Part shown: positions 43,571 through 56,640 of the stretch, piece by piece
Numbering within the stretch: position 1 is the stretch's first letter
How the letters are laid out: every line of letters starts with the position of its first letter
Source: Inia geoffrensis
Taxonomy: Eukaryota > Chordata > Mammalia > Artiodactyla > Iniidae
NCBI GenBank assembly: GCA_036417435.1
Contig: CM070916.1
Location: forward strand, 19,884,552-19,948,551
Length of the DNA stretch: 64,000 nt
Direction of reading: 5' to 3'
Notes under the pieces: model-generated
Told to the model about the DNA's origin: nothing
Databases searched by the model: none
The model's input: the letters and a program-made list of their open reading frames with translations, nothing else
Position numbers and translations under genes: made by a program

Positions 43571-43750
43571 GCTCCTTTTAACTATAGTGTGTGCAACTTT
43601 TCATAAATATTATGTTTTATGATGCCTTCCTAAGAGAAATAGTTCCCTAATTTTGTAGTTCATATTAGAGTAATAAAATTTTCTAGCATTTTCTAACATT
43701 ACAATAAATCAATGATGACTGCCTTTCAGCAAACCTAAAGGTAGAATAAA
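43546..43750 (+). terminator. Cluster of poly(A) signals downstream of DCT
   Basis: Four AATAAA hexamers lie within 205 bases (43546, 43672, 43703, 43745). Only the first has an obvious GT-rich element just downstream. AT-rich DNA gives such hexamers by chance, but this is the first AATAAA cluster after the DCT stop. Confidence 0.4.
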
Positions 43751-44315
43751 CCTGTAGAGTAAAAAGTTGGTATTTACTTACAGTGAATACTATGCAGATA
43801 AACTCAGAAAATATCACGGAGCATTGTACAGCCATACGTCGCAATGATGGGGGGAAATATTCAACCTTGAAGAAAATGAAGAGATTACTTTATATGCTTC
43901 TATCGGTAGTATTAGAAAAATTGTGTGTATATGAATTATGATTTTGGAAGAAACGCTTTTTAAAAGCTAACATTCAAAAGTGAAATGAAATCCAATAACA
44001 TATTTCCTTTGTGAATTAAATTCTTCTCTAATTCTAAAATCCTTTGACATAAATTTGTGTCTTGCTTAGGATTTAACATTTTAATTATAATAATCCTACT
44101 GAATAATTCTAATCTCACATTAACAAGAAGTAGAAAACTTACTAAAGAGGAAAATAAAAATTGTTTTGCAGATTATTGTTCGTCTGTTGGGGGCTGTTGT
44201 TTTTTAATTTGTGAACATCAATTCCCATCTTTTTGGCACTCGATATATACGTGAAATTTTATGTATATACATAAAATACATATAACTACTTCACTTTTGA
44301 AAATAAGTCCTTAAA

Positions 44316-44698
44316 CTTGGACGGCATTATGCTAAGTGAAATAAGTCAGATAGAGAAAGACAGATACTGTATGATATCACTTATACTTTGAATATAAAAC
44401 ATACAATAAAGTAGTGAATGAAACAAAAAAGAAGCAGACTCACAGACATAGAGAACAAACTAGTGGTTACCAGTGGGGAGGGGGAAGGGAGGAAGGGCAA
44501 GACAGAAGTAGGGGATTAAGAGGTACAAACTGTCGGGTATGAAATAAGCTACAAGGATATATTGTACAACACGGGGAATACAGCCAATATTTTATAATAA
44601 CTCTAAATAGAGTATAACCTTGAAAAATGCTGAATCACTATACTGTATACCTGTAAATTGTGTAATATTTTATATCAATTATACTTCAATGAAATAAA
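44316..44698 (+). mobile_element. L1 3'-end insertion
   Basis: TATGCTAAGTGAAATAAGTC through TCAATTATACTTCAATGAAA, flanked by the 11-bp TSD AAGTCCTTAAA (44305-44315 and 44699-44709). Confidence 0.85.
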
Positions 44699-44709
44699 AA
44701 GTCCTTAAA

Positions 44710-46717
44710 TATGCTGGTGTTTCTACTTTCTATTGAGTTTCTAAGTAACTGCTACTTCCTAGCTCTCTATGACATAGGCAGGAAAAGGAGATACTACCCC
44801 TCTTCCCAGGTAAAGAGTCACCTCTGATGTCCCTACAGTCTAAAGACTGAACTTGGAGTGGGGGGTGAGTAGGGATGCCACTTGAAGTCACTGTCTAGGG
44901 AGGCAGGCTCCTCCTAGAGGAGCCTTCCAGCTCCGTCAGCTTGTTGGAGACTCCCCTAAGAAGGAAATTAGAGCCAATAGAGGTAATGGGTACATGGCGT
45001 TCGCTTCCACTTCTAGATTTGAAGCTTCTAGAGGTCAAGTTGTACAGCTCTCTGTACGGCTCCAATGCCATTGTATCAAAGCACTTTAAGTAAATAGTTA
45101 GAAAACGGTGGTGGTTAATTGATACAGGCACATAAAAGAGCCAATTCACCTCCCCTCCCCTACCGCCTGCCCCCTCAGTGGGAGATAGCTACTCTCTTCA
45201 GTGCAGTGGCAAAACCCAACTCTTCCTATTTCTCCAGGGTCTTGTTCATCCTGAGTACTCTGTAAATATTTTTTGAATGCATAAACTAATCTCAAAGTAG
45301 AACTTTTTTTTTTTAATTTTTTTTTTCAAAGTAGGACTTTTCATTCAGGGCTTCTGGCATGTGTTTTGACATGTACTGGATAAAACATAAGGTAATGGGG
45401 TCTTGTATCGCTGCCATGAAATGAATAGCAGCCTATCTTTCAGATTCTCAGTTGTGCCTATGCTAGATACAATTTTACTCCATATAACCTAATACGAGGG
45501 GCTCCTTCTCAGCCATATTTTCTTCTTGGGTGTATCTTTCCCCCACCATTGGTAAGCCCTAATTCTACCATTTATACGGACAAGAGTAGAAAGTTAAGAC
45601 CTCACAGTATCATTATACGGCCTTCCACCATCTGATGTCTTAAAAGCCTTGTTTCCGTGGAAGGAGTTAGTGGGCAAATGATTTAGGCAGGCAAAATCAG
45701 TGCCTTTCTTACATGGATGGACCCACTGGTGAAACTAAAGAAATTCTCAAAGATAACATGATACTTTACTTATAATGGCAGTTCAAGATGAAAATAATTC
45801 CTGTGAATTTAATTATACTTGGGTAGGTAGTTTAATGAAATCTTGAAAGCAACACACGAGAAAATTGTGAGCAATAGGATAAAATTTTTGAAAGCTAAAC
45901 AAAACAAACACACAAGCTTCCTATTCAAGGCCTGAATGCTCTGTATTTTATCACTAACAGTATTTTTATTTGGCAGAAACCATTAACCCACTTATGTTAT
46001 TTGCCACCTTGATTCAAGCCAGAATTCTTGGATGTAATATGACGGAATCTGGTCCTTTCTTCTAGCCATTCTCTGCTCCTTTGCTGGTTTATAACAAAGC
46101 TAAAACTATCACAGTGTCTCCCAAACATAACTGAGAGAAGCTTAAACTTGTCCCTTTTTATTAAAATACTAGAGATTTCACTGCCGGAGTAGACACTGTG
46201 ATGACTCAATCACTTTGTATGTTATTGGGTGTTTCTGAATTTGTAATGAGCACAAATGACCATTTTGATTGAGAGGAATTAGGCTCACAATAAAGCAAAA
46301 CCTGCCCTCTTGTGTTGTATTAGAAAATTGCACAATTTTGGTAAAGTTCTTAACAGCTATTTGCCTCTACCGTGGTTAATTGCCTGGGGTCAGAGAAAAA
46401 AAACCAATGTCAGAAGATTTGCCATCAATTCAAAGATCAGAACAGAGAAAGCACAATATTTAGAAGGAAATGATTTCCTGTGCAGGCAAGGTAATCATAT
46501 AATTAAAGCTCTTAGACTTTCCTTTCCAATGTACTTTGAAAGGTTAAATGTTCCCCTGCAAGCCATAAAACTCTGGGTGATCATTTCAGGCCACTGGGCA
46601 AAACTCTTTTATGCTTGTCAGATACACAGAGGGTATAATTTAGTCAAATATTATTTATATGATCATACTGCAGCTGGAGATAGGGACTATTTCTTTTTCA
46701 ACTAAAAACAGCTATTG
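44710..46717. other. 3' flank, nothing recognised
   Basis: Non-coding sequence after DCT with only a T-rich tract near 45307. An open frame at 46310-46705 (+) has no recognisable protein content. Confidence 0.4.
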
Positions 46718-46718
46718 A

Positions 46719-47057
46719 GGGCTTCCCTGGTGGCACAGTGGTTAAGAATCCGCCTGTCAATGCAGGGGACTCAGGTTCGAGCCCTGGTCCGGAAAGATCC
46801 CACGTGTCGCAGAGCAACTAAGCCCGTGCACCACAACTACTGAGCCTGCGCTCTAGAGCCCAGGAGCCACAACTACTGAGCCCACGTGCAGCAACTACTA
46901 AAGTCCACATGCCTAGAGCCCGTGTTCCGTGACAAGAGAAGCCACAGCAATAGCCCCCACTAGCCACAACTAGAGAAAGCGTGTGTGCAACAGTGAAGAC
47001 CCAACGCAGCCAAAAATAATAAATAAATAAATAAATTAATTAATTAAATTAAAAAAC
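46719..47057 (+). mobile_element. Older full-length CHR-type SINE
   Basis: GGCTTCCCTGGTGGCACAGT head, GCACCACAACTACTGAGCCT middle and an AATAAATAAATAAATTAATT tail. Confidence 0.9.
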
Positions 47058-49255
47058 CTGTTACTGAGAAGGTGGTAAATTTCGGTAAAGTTTTTAGAAA
47101 AAATACTGGATCAGTGAATTGAAACCAGATATAAATATCTGAATTTGGGTGTAGGTGTGAGCAGTGTCAGAAAATGTCCTTTACTGTGGAAAATTCACTT
47201 TTCAAGACTGGACTATTGGCATGGTGGTACCAAAAGCAAATGTTTACTTGGGTGCCCACAGTGGCTTATCTTATATTAGGTGATTGAAAAGATAAAGAAT
47301 CTCAAATAATAAAGAAAACATGGTCTCTATCTAGTTTTTGTGAAGCTCTTTCTTCTAGTATGTACACCCAGGTAAAGATTAGAGGCGGGAAACAGGCAAG
47401 GCGTTTGTTTGCTTATTCTGAGAAGTTTTGTTTAAGTGAAAAAATTGGGGCTCAAATTTTCCAGCTGGCTCTGTTATTCGCTTTCTCTGGTGGTTCTCTC
47501 TGAATAGGGATTCCAGACACGGTGACAGTGGCTGTTTTTATGGTAAGTAGGGAAAAAAAAAAAGAATCCTCAAAGCAGACATGGGGAAGTCAGATTCAAG
47601 ACACTTAGAATGCTGCAGTCTTCTCCGAAGGAGAATCATTCATTTACTCTCTATTGATAAATATGTTATTATGTGGCACACTTTGTTGAAAACTTAATTT
47701 CCAAAGCAGCAAGTTTATTATTTATATTTCTACTTAAAGTCTCATTTCTAATATTTCTGCTTCTTTAAAAAAGCAAGTTTTGGGGACTTGCATGTGGTTC
47801 CCCATAGTTGTACGTCCCAAATTACGATTCTTTGCTACTTGAGTAAATCTTGTTTTCCTGGTTTAAAAAAAAAGGGGGGGGGGTTTGTCTTGACTATTGT
47901 TACTAATCAGCTTTTTCCTTCTTAAAAGAATATTTGTATTTCAAAAATCTTGCATTACACACCAAGGAGTGATGCTCAGCTAAGCCACACATGTGTCGAT
48001 GCTTTGTCTCACAAGTAACTCAAGCGACTGATCAGCCTTGAAAACAGAAATGTAATCTCAGTCATAATCCGAGCAGTATTGTACCACTTTCTCCTCTTCA
48101 GTTGTGGCCAACACATAACTTCCAACATTTTCAGCTCTGAAACTCTGATTTGAGCTGCACATTTTCTTTTCCTTTCAGCATTTTACAATTCTGAGGCTTG
48201 TTAACATTTTATAGACGCAAGGTCGTTTTTCTTCCTTTCTGTGCATTTCTCTTTCCAGCCAGGTGCTCTTATCAAGATGCGGGCGTCTTTGTGTTTTTAA
48301 CGCTTTTCCTTGAGACAGTCCCAACTCTTTGATCCTGTGCTGACTCGGAATCATTTGCCTGTGGGAGATCTGGTGCATCCTGGTGCTGCCGTCTGCCAGC
48401 GCCTGACAGCCTCGGGCCTCTCCGACAGTCAAAGAGCTCTTCCAACCCAGTGACATGTAAATTTGCTCCTTTTCTGCTGCAGTTTGTCACAGCCCACATT
48501 TTCCAGCTTAGCTGCACAAAGGCAGGCAGGATAAAATCGTTCTGGGGTTGATGCTGGCCATAATGTATGTGAATTCATTGTATTTAAACAACAGCTACTC
48601 AGAACATCAAATTACTGGGAACTCACCCTGCAGCTAGGTGGCAGAAAAACTACCTGCTTTTCTGCTTGCTGGAGAAAGGATGCCACCGAGTGGCTTTTAT
48701 CACAGGGCAATCTGCTCACCTGTGTTGTAGCTGTCAGAGGATAAGAACTCCGTGCCTCTGGAAGTTTTGCGGAGACTTCTGGGTATGTACTTAACTACAC
48801 AGAGTCCCAGGAGAACAGAAAGGCTCTGCAGCTCATTTCCTGTTTATATCTGTCAGCTTACCCCCACTAGAACTTATTCCCTTCCTCTGTACACTAAAAA
48901 GGTCATGAAAAAAAATATGTTACCTAAAAAGCCCACTATTTTTTCCCCTATTCAAACCACCAGTAAGTGATTTGACCTTAATTATCTCCCTGTGTGAAAT
49001 CTCTGGCAGTTGAAGATAAGGGTTCTCAGCTCCCATGAATAGCACCGTGTTTCCTGAGCCCGGTCACAAGTCAGTGTTCTGTACAATCCGAACATAATTC
49101 TCTGTTGACACTTGGCAGGTACCTTTTCTTGCCCTTGGCACTGGTTCAGTGGTTAGGGAGGGCTCCCAAGGGCTATTTTCAATGGCAAAAGGGCACTTTG
49201 GGGATGAAACACGAACTGGCCTTGGCTGGCATGGAAGTGAAACATATTAAGAAAG
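47058..49255. other. Repeat-poor 2.2-kb intergenic block
   Basis: No interspersed repeat recognised. A G-run at 47873-47883 and a GC-richer segment at about 48240-48560 stand out. No coding gene supported. Confidence 0.4.
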
Positions 49256-49256
49256 C

Positions 49257-49485
49257 TATTTTTTTTTAATTAATTTTTGTGAAAAAACATATATAACATA
49301 AAATTTTCCATTTTAACCATTTTTAAGTGTACAATACAGTGGCATTAAGTACACTCACGATGTTGTACTACCATCAGCCCCATCTGTTTCCAGAATTTTT
49401 CATCATCCCAAACAGCAACTCTGTACCCACTAAACAATAACTCCCCAATCCTTCCTTTCCCTAACCCCTGGAAAATTTAACAAGA
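49257..49485 (-). mobile_element. Old L1 3' UTR fragment
   Basis: TTTTCCATTTTAACCATTTT, GTGTACAATACAGTGGCATT and TAACTCCCCAATCCTTCC follow a minus-oriented L1 3' region. Confidence 0.55.
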
Positions 49486-50029
49486 CTTTGGGAAGTCTCC
49501 ACAGTCTCTCTCCTGATACCCCCAGCTCTGTGATTTTGGTGGAAACCTAATGGTCTTAAACCAATTACTCTTTTCCATAACCTTGGCTGCAGTGTTTCAG
49601 CCGTGAATGCAAAACTGAGAGCCGAAACATCAGAAAGGGATTTTTACTGAGGATTCTAGGAAATAAGGCCAAAAGTCATGGTCTCGTCCCTGAGTGATAT
49701 GGTGTGAAGATGTGAGGTCTGTAATCACAGCAGCCATTTTGTCTCCTTGAGGGAGTGTTTGAAGCAGTCAGGGAGTACCCCGCTTTTTTCTTAATTTAGG
49801 CCAGTTTAAATTGGTTTTTCTCTTACAATATGAAAAATCCTGACTGATAAACTCATCTTCAGGGAATTTAAAATTAAAGTGAGGAAATAGAGGAGTTCAG
49901 TTATTTAATATTTATTTCCAGATACCATAATCCATGCCTTCAGTTAAGTAAAAAGAAATTCCCCTTTGTTCTTTCAAGATTGCAAGAGAAACATATCAGC
50001 ACCTAAGGAAGGGCTCCTCTGAGTGTAAA

Positions 50030-50230
50030 GGGACAGTAGAGTGCAGTCATTCAGTATGTGGCATTTAAATTCCAGCTCAGTCACTCATTCGCCACCTAAC
50101 CTTTTTTGACTTTTTAATTTTTAACTGCTCTGGGCTTTAGTTTCCTGTCTGCGAAAGGATATTAATAATGTTCCCCCTGTTCTGTACACACATAGGTTGT
50201 TTTAAGAATGAACTGAGTTCATATATTTAA
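50030..50230 (+). repeat. MIR element fragment
   Basis: AAATTCCAGCTCAGTCACTC, TTTAGTTTCCTGTCTGCGAA and a TTGTTTTAAGAATGAACTGA end follow the MIR pattern. Confidence 0.55.
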
Positions 50231-50250
50231 CTTCTTGAGAATACTGCCTG

Positions 50251-50593
50251 TGTATTAGACTAGGGGCTCAAACAACAGAAATTTATCTTTTCACACTTCT
50301 GGAGGCTAGAATTCCAAGATCAAGGTGCTGGCAGGGGTGCAGACAACCACCATCTTGCTGCCTCTTCACATGGACTTTCCTCAGTGTACTTGTACCCCTG
50401 GTGTCCCTTTGTGTGTTCCAAGTTTCCTCTTCTTATGAGAACACCAATCAGATTAGATTGGGGCCCACCCTACTGGCCTCATTTTAATTTACCCCTTTAT
50501 AGACCTTATCTCCAAATATGATTACATTCTGAGGTTCTGGCGGCTGAAATTTCAACACATGAATTTGGGGGGGATATAATTCAGCCCATAACA
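50251..50593 (-). mobile_element. MaLR (MLT1-like) solo LTR with TSD
   Basis: 343 bp from TGTATTAGACTAGGGG to CAGCCCATAACA, with TG...CA ends and the perfect 5-bp TSD GCCTG (50246-50250 and 50594-50598). Same family as 3327 and 17506. Confidence 0.85.
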
Positions 50594-50598
50594 GCCTG

Positions 50599-52970
50599 GA
50601 ACGAAGAAGTCACTCAATAAACGTTGATATTATTTGTCAAATCCCTTTGGAATGCTTGGTGTGTGAAAGCAACGCCGCAGGTTTCAATTTCATCGATCAA
50701 GACACGAAACGGTGGCTCCAAACTCAAAACAAGGCTCTGCAGAATAGGCAAAGATAGCTGACAAACTAAGCAGGGCTCTGCAGAAGGAGCACTGCTCTTT
50801 CATTCATGATGGAAGGATTTCCTGGTGAGATTTCCTGGTGCTCAGGTGAGGGGTGGGAGTGTCACTGAGCCACAGATGGTTTCCATTGGCGTGAAGACCT
50901 CTCACCCCTGGAGAGGAAGAAAGGGAAGGAGGGAGAGACACAGAGAGAGGGGCACTTCAAGCAGAGCTAGCCATCCTGTTAAGCCCCAGAGGACACCGCT
51001 GTCTTTTTCACTTGGTGGAGAAAGAACCGGACTGTAAATGGGGTGTGAAATGTTAAATGTGAGTGAACTTTAAGCAATTGACATGGTGTTTCTGCTTCAT
51101 TACCAATTTCATTTTTTCTGCTCCTAAAGCCACAGGAAATGTTCCCAGCTACCAGTTCTTTCTAAGAGATGAAGAACTTTAAGAATGGACTCAGGTTAGA
51201 TTTCCCACCGATATTCTTTGGACGCTGCCCTTTCCCCTTGGTTTTCATCCCTTGGTTTGGCTTTGAAGTGAGAGAGAATCAGAGTCAGGAGGGAAAGGGC
51301 TGACTCCCCGCCTTAGGCTGGAGGGTGAGCTGTTTCCTGCCTCACAGGCAGGAGAAGTGAACAGATTCCCCGCCTGCTCAGCCCCATGAGCCCCACCCCC
51401 TTGCTTAGCGCTTCCCTGGATCCTTGAAGGTTTCAATTTGTCATCTCAACCTTCCAGAGGTCACTTTTTCATCTTTGCATATTTTGTTTGTTTTTCACAC
51501 ATTTGGCCATTGTAGAACATATTCTTCCCCAAATTATGCATTGATACTCTTAGCCTGCCTTCCGAATTGCACTTTGGATTTGCATAGATCAGCGAACCAA
51601 TGAAAATTGTGAGCTGCTCCACCCTGGGGGTTGCCTGCCAGGCAACGGCTCAGTTCAAGAATTGTTAGGTTTTTCTCCCTGCAGTACTGGTGCGCTTTTC
51701 TGAGTATTTAATTTCATGTTTACTCCTTACTATTTTAGAAAAGTGTGTAAAAAAATGAAGCAAAAGAAAGATTAATGCTAATGATAAGTTTCACAAGTTT
51801 AGTACACTGGGGACCAAGATGGAGATCTAGTGAGGCTTGATGTAGCCTCGACGGAATGTAAGCTGGTCATCTATGGGTTTAATTGTGAAGGAAAAGAACA
51901 GAAAGAAAAATAAAAATTCTGAAAAATATATCATTAAGATTGTGTGGAAATGGTGAGGTGTAATGAAAAATTTGAGAATGTTTTTCACTCTCCGGGAATC
52001 TATATCTGTTGTTGGATTTTCAACTTCAACATCCTTGGATATTGACTATCATTGGAATTACAATACACTGTTGTCAGGTGACTAGCACTTGGCTGAGGCT
52101 AATTTTAATTTGCAACCCCAGTCAGACTATTCTTTTTCATTAGACCATTAACCAGGTCAAAATAACGTCTACTTATGTAGACTGTTAAACCTAAGCGAGA
52201 TGAACTCTACACCCCCCTCCCCATGACCCCTAACCCTGGAGATTGTATATTTACTGAGCAAAATTTAAGGAAACAAATATACTTTGGCCCTTTTATCACT
52301 CATCACTGTTCCCAATTCAACTAATCAGTAGAAATTTGTATTCTTAATCCTAATTAAAAAGTCCTTTTCCAAAAGTAAGAGGCACGACTGAGGTCACAGC
52401 CTTGGGGTCCAGATATGACCATGTCTCTTTTGTCTCAGGTTAAATGACATCTGACCCACTAGCAAGAAATGTGGGATTCCCATCCCAGGGCTTCCCCCTT
52501 CTTGAATGACTCAGCACTGCTGGGGCTCATGCAGTCTCCAGTCTGACTTAATTATTCTTGTGGTAACTTCTCGTGATTCCCCCGCTATGCATTTTGAAAG
52601 CTGTTTGTAAACAGTCCACAGATTGCCCTGGTCCCCTCCTAGCTAAAGGATCCGCGCACTGTTGTCCACTGCTGTCCCTTTCCCTTTAAGACGGGGCCCC
52701 CTCAGGCTGCTGAGGTGAGCGCAGCTCTTCTGGTGCCACACGCAGGCATCTCCCAGGGCACCGTTTGCCCCAGGGACATGGGGTTTGGCATCCGGCCAGT
52801 CTTGTTTCTGAACTCACTGTCCCCTTTCTTTGCAGAGGGAAGGGATTATCTCCCCTCCAAACCTGGCAGCTTTTCCTTTGCAAACCTAGGAACTCTGCAA
52901 TATGACTCTAGAGGTCAGGAAGATCCGGTGGGTTAAACTGCAGGAGGGCGGTAAAGAAAGAGCATGGGGA
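50599..52970. other. Repeat-poor intergenic block
   Basis: About 2.4 kb without recognisable transposons, locally GC-richer than its surroundings (51240-51430, 52380-52940). No gene could be supported. Confidence 0.4.
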
Positions 52971-52974
52971 GATC

Positions 52975-53400
52975 CGCAGTTGTGGGCCGGGAGACAGGAG
53001 ACTGAGATCTAGCCCCAAGTTTTCCATTTACCGGCAGAGTGATTTTGGGTAACCAACCTGACCTCTCCGAGCTTCATTTTGCCATTTTGTAAAGTTGGTG
53101 GGGGGCGAGGGGGTATGGATTAAAGGATCTTTCAGATTCCGCTGAACTAAAGAGGAGAAACTATAGGGTATCACAGAAAACACTGAACTGAGAAACAGAA
53201 AGCTGGCTTTAAATTCTCTTTCTAACGTTTGCTGGTTCTAGATGTTGGACAAACTATACATGTTCTCTGACCCTCAAGTTTCTTTCACAAAAGGCTGATA
53301 GTACCTCCTTCATAGGTTGGTTGCAAGGACTGAGTTAGGTAACACAGGTGAAGACACTAAAAGTGGTGCTGGCACATAGATGTTCAAGCAATCATTCATA
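52975..53400 (+). repeat. Two MIR-like fragments
   Basis: 52980-53110 (GGGAGACAGGAGACTGAGAT, GTGATTTTGGGTAACC) and 53160-53395 (GAAACAGAAAGCTGGC, CTCCTTCATAGGTTGGTTGC, GTGCTGGCACATAG) both follow the MIR pattern. Confidence 0.55.
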
Positions 53401-54610
53401 GGATCTCAACTAATGCATGTGAAGTTCATGCTTTGTGATTATAACAAGGACTGGAGGACCGTTTCATTGCCGTGGGATTTTTGCCTTACTTATCTCCAGA
53501 AACTTTGGCTGGCAAAGGCAAATAAGATGTAAAACGGAGGAAAATTAAAAAGATCAAAAGGATAAAATGAAGCAAAGGAGAGAGGAACCGATAACATCTT
53601 TCTGGACATAATTTAATTACAGTGTGAGATACCAAATGTAGCGCGGAGTCTCTTAGCTAGATAAAATCTAGGAATACATTGGCTTTTATAATTAGCAGTC
53701 GAACCTCCAAGAAAGCATGCGTACTCACGTGTAGCGTTTGGTTGGTAATATATAGTTGATTATGCCAGTCCTTACATCATTACAGGGGGAGCACAGATAA
53801 CCTTGGGCAGCGTTTTCATCTATGGTTTGGCAATTTATTGTGAGCTAAAAAACTCAAAGATGGAGTGAAGATTTTTGTTCCTTTGTTTTCTTTTGTTTGG
53901 GGGTTCAGAGAGTGGGAAAATAAGATTGGTTTCAAAATAGAATGATAATAAACTGGCATTGGTGTCAGGAATTTGGGTAAAAAAATGGACATGGATTGTG
54001 TAATGTCAGTGATTTCTGCTAGAGTCAATACACTTATATTTTCATTTAAAAGTGTCAGTGCACAATATAAAAATGACCAATACAATGTATGCTGTAGTTT
54101 CATTTTTTTACTACATTAAATAGTAAATTGAAAAACACCATGACAAGCTGGGAGAGAGATCATGGAAGAAAGGGAAAAGGTTTCTATTTTATACGTGTAA
54201 CTGCACTTTTCTCCTGCACAAGGCACCTGACATTTTCATTTTGTGATGGGCCTGGTAGATTATGTAGCTCTTTCTGCTGGAGGTACTGACTGAGGTGAAA
54301 GAGGGGTTCCCTCTACCCTATAAATGCATATGGGCATCCGTGGAGTCCCCAGCACAGCAAAAGTCTGGAAGAAGTTTTCCAAACATTCCTTACGATAGCT
54401 CATCTTAGCCTCTCTTATACTTTGGAGCAGAGTTAGAGGCAGGCCACCGACCGTATTGATTTTCTCAGCCCTCTGGTTGTGGGAAGGGCCAAAGCTGGCC
54501 AGGGCTCTTCTGGGCTCAAGTAGCTACATCCATTGACATCAGAATAACACATATATGGAGGGGAAGGTTGGGGAAACATGGCCTTAATGAGGTCCAGCTG
54601 TGGCTGTAAT
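53401..54610. other. Intergenic DNA, nothing recognised
   Basis: No repeat, gene or motif that I can support. Confidence 0.4.
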
Positions 54611-54618
54611 CAAAAGAC

Positions 54619-54804
54619 TTGGGCGTCTCACTGTTGTGGCCTCTCCCGTTGCGGAGCACAGGTTCCGGACGCGCAGGCTCAGCGACCATGGCTCACGGGC
54701 TCAGCCGCTCCGCGGCACGTGGGATCTTGCCGGACCGGGGCACCAACCCGCGTCCCCTGGATCGGAAGGCGGACTCTCAACCACTGCGCCACCAGGGAAG
54801 CCCC
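54619..54804 (-). mobile_element. CHR-type SINE lacking its A-tail end
   Basis: Begins directly at CGTCTCACTGTTGTGGCCTC without the poly-T and GCGGTACG tail seen in all the other young copies, and ends GGGAAGCCCC. The 9-bp AAAAGACTT occurs at 54610-54618 and 54805-54813. Confidence 0.9.
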
Positions 54805-54954
54805 AAAAGACTTTTTAAAAATCTGTAATCAAGATGCTGAAAGTAGAGACCAAAAACACCACCTCCTTGGAAATGGATTTGATTTACCCTCAAGACCAGT
54901 TTGGTTAGAGCCAGGTGAGTAGGGAAGAACATAAAGGTAAACAATTTTGATTCT

Positions 54955-55590
54955 GCAGCTGATTCTCGTTATTCACGGTAGTTATGTCCCATAAAGTCAC
55001 AGCAAACCCTGAATTAGCAAATACTGAATCCTTGCTTCTGGGGGAAATACCGGGTTAGGTTCCTATGACCCTCTGACATTTTCATCAACCCATCTACACG
55101 GAACTTTGTTTTATGTATGTTTTTGTTTAAAGACTTCTTATTTAATGTAAATTGTCAATTCATTAACATTGAACTCACAGCCCAGAACATTACATGCCTG
55201 AACGAAGCTTACCTAACACATGCATTTTGTCTGTAAGACACATCATAGGCTCCTTGAGTTTAGGAATGCTAGACAGTGGGGGCCATTAAACAGCAAAATC
55301 ACCAACGAAAAGCACAAAAATGTGAACAGCATGGCACTAAAGAGACTGCACAAAGGACGGTCATTTATAGTAGGAGAGCTGAAATGAGAGCAGAGCATCA
55401 TTCTGTTCGACCTCAGTGGGGATGTGTGCATCAAGGGACTCACATTTTCCCCCTCTCTGTGCATATGCATGTCTGTGGACAACTGTAGAAATGCCTGAGT
55501 ATTGATTTGGGGCTTTCAAATAAATTTTAGCAAGCAGGCAAATTGGCAAATATGGAATCTTTGAATCATGAGGATTGATTGTGCCGAGGA
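54955..55590 (+). mobile_element. Possible DNA-transposon fossil
   Basis: GATTCTCGTTATTCACGGTA, AAACCCTGAATTAGCAAATA and CATTAACATTGAACTCACAG recall a mammalian Tigger-like family; the assignment is from memory and uncertain. Confidence 0.4.
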
Positions 55591-56164
55591 GGAAGTACAA
55601 AAACACCAGTTAGGTACTTAACTCTAGTATTTAGTGTAAAGTTTCAAACCAAAAGATTTTGGTCTCTTCCGGGAATAAAACATCAAATGAAAGTGAAAAG
55701 ATAAACAATACGAAGTGTGTTGGTGGCATGGTGGACTTATTCCATCCAATTCTTATGAGAATGAAAATCACAGTTATAATGGCAGAGCAGATAGAGGTTT
55801 TTTGGTTTGTGTTGCTATTGTAGCTATTGTTAACAAGTCATTCTGTAAAATTAGGTCACCTAAAGGCATGAGTAAATTTTTCACGGAGGTGAGAAGTGTA
55901 AAAAAGACTGTCCCAGAGTGAATTACTAGTGTTAATCTCAGAGTTGAATAAACATAGCAGGAACAACTACTGGGTCATGGCCCGAAGAGAGAGCAAGTTT
56001 GCGTTGCAGCGCTTCTCTGGGGAGCTCCAGCTTTGCTGGGAAGGAGTGTGTAAGGGGTTCTGAGTCCTAGTTTCAAAATAGGGACTAGAAAGTAGGTTTA
56101 AGGATTTGGGTGCTCACCTTTTTGATGATTTTAAAGAGGGGAGTTGCAAACTGGTTTTGAAACC

Positions 56165-56640
56165 ACACAACTCAGATTGGGACTTGAATCCGCGGACCTT
56201 TAACTGAGATCACACACCTGGTCTCAGGACTTAATGAAGCTCAGGTTCTTTACGTGTCAACAAAGAAAGAATTCAGTGAGAGATATAGTGATAGGTTAGA
56301 AGTGGATTTATTTAGAGAGATGCAGATTCCGTTGTAGACAGAATGCAGTCGTCTCAAAAGGTGAGAACAGCCTTGGGAAAAACACACTCCACAGACAGAG
56401 CGTGGGCCATCTCAGAAGGTAAGAGGCCCCGAAATATGGGGTGGTTAGTTTTTACGGGCTGGGTAATTTCATAGGCTAATGAGGGAAGGATTATTCTAAC
56501 TATTTCAGGGAAGGGGTGGAGATTTCCAGGAATTGGGAAGAAAAGATTTCTTTATAATGGCAATAAGGCACATTCAGAGGGAAATTAGACGCCTAAGGAT
56601 CTAGAGGTACTTAACACTTTTCCTTTTTTCATGCTTTACA
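56165..56640 (-). mobile_element. Probable ERV LTR, reverse
   Basis: Contains TCAACAAAGAAAGAATTCAG, AAGTGGATTTATTTAGAGAG (AATAAA on the minus strand) and CCCGAAATATGGGGTGG, a pattern I recall from artiodactyl class I LTRs. Ends not resolved. Confidence 0.55.

Noticed and set aside
46310..46705. A 131-codon open frame in the 3' flank
   Set aside because: AT-rich, with no similarity I recognise and no regulatory context; consistent with chance.
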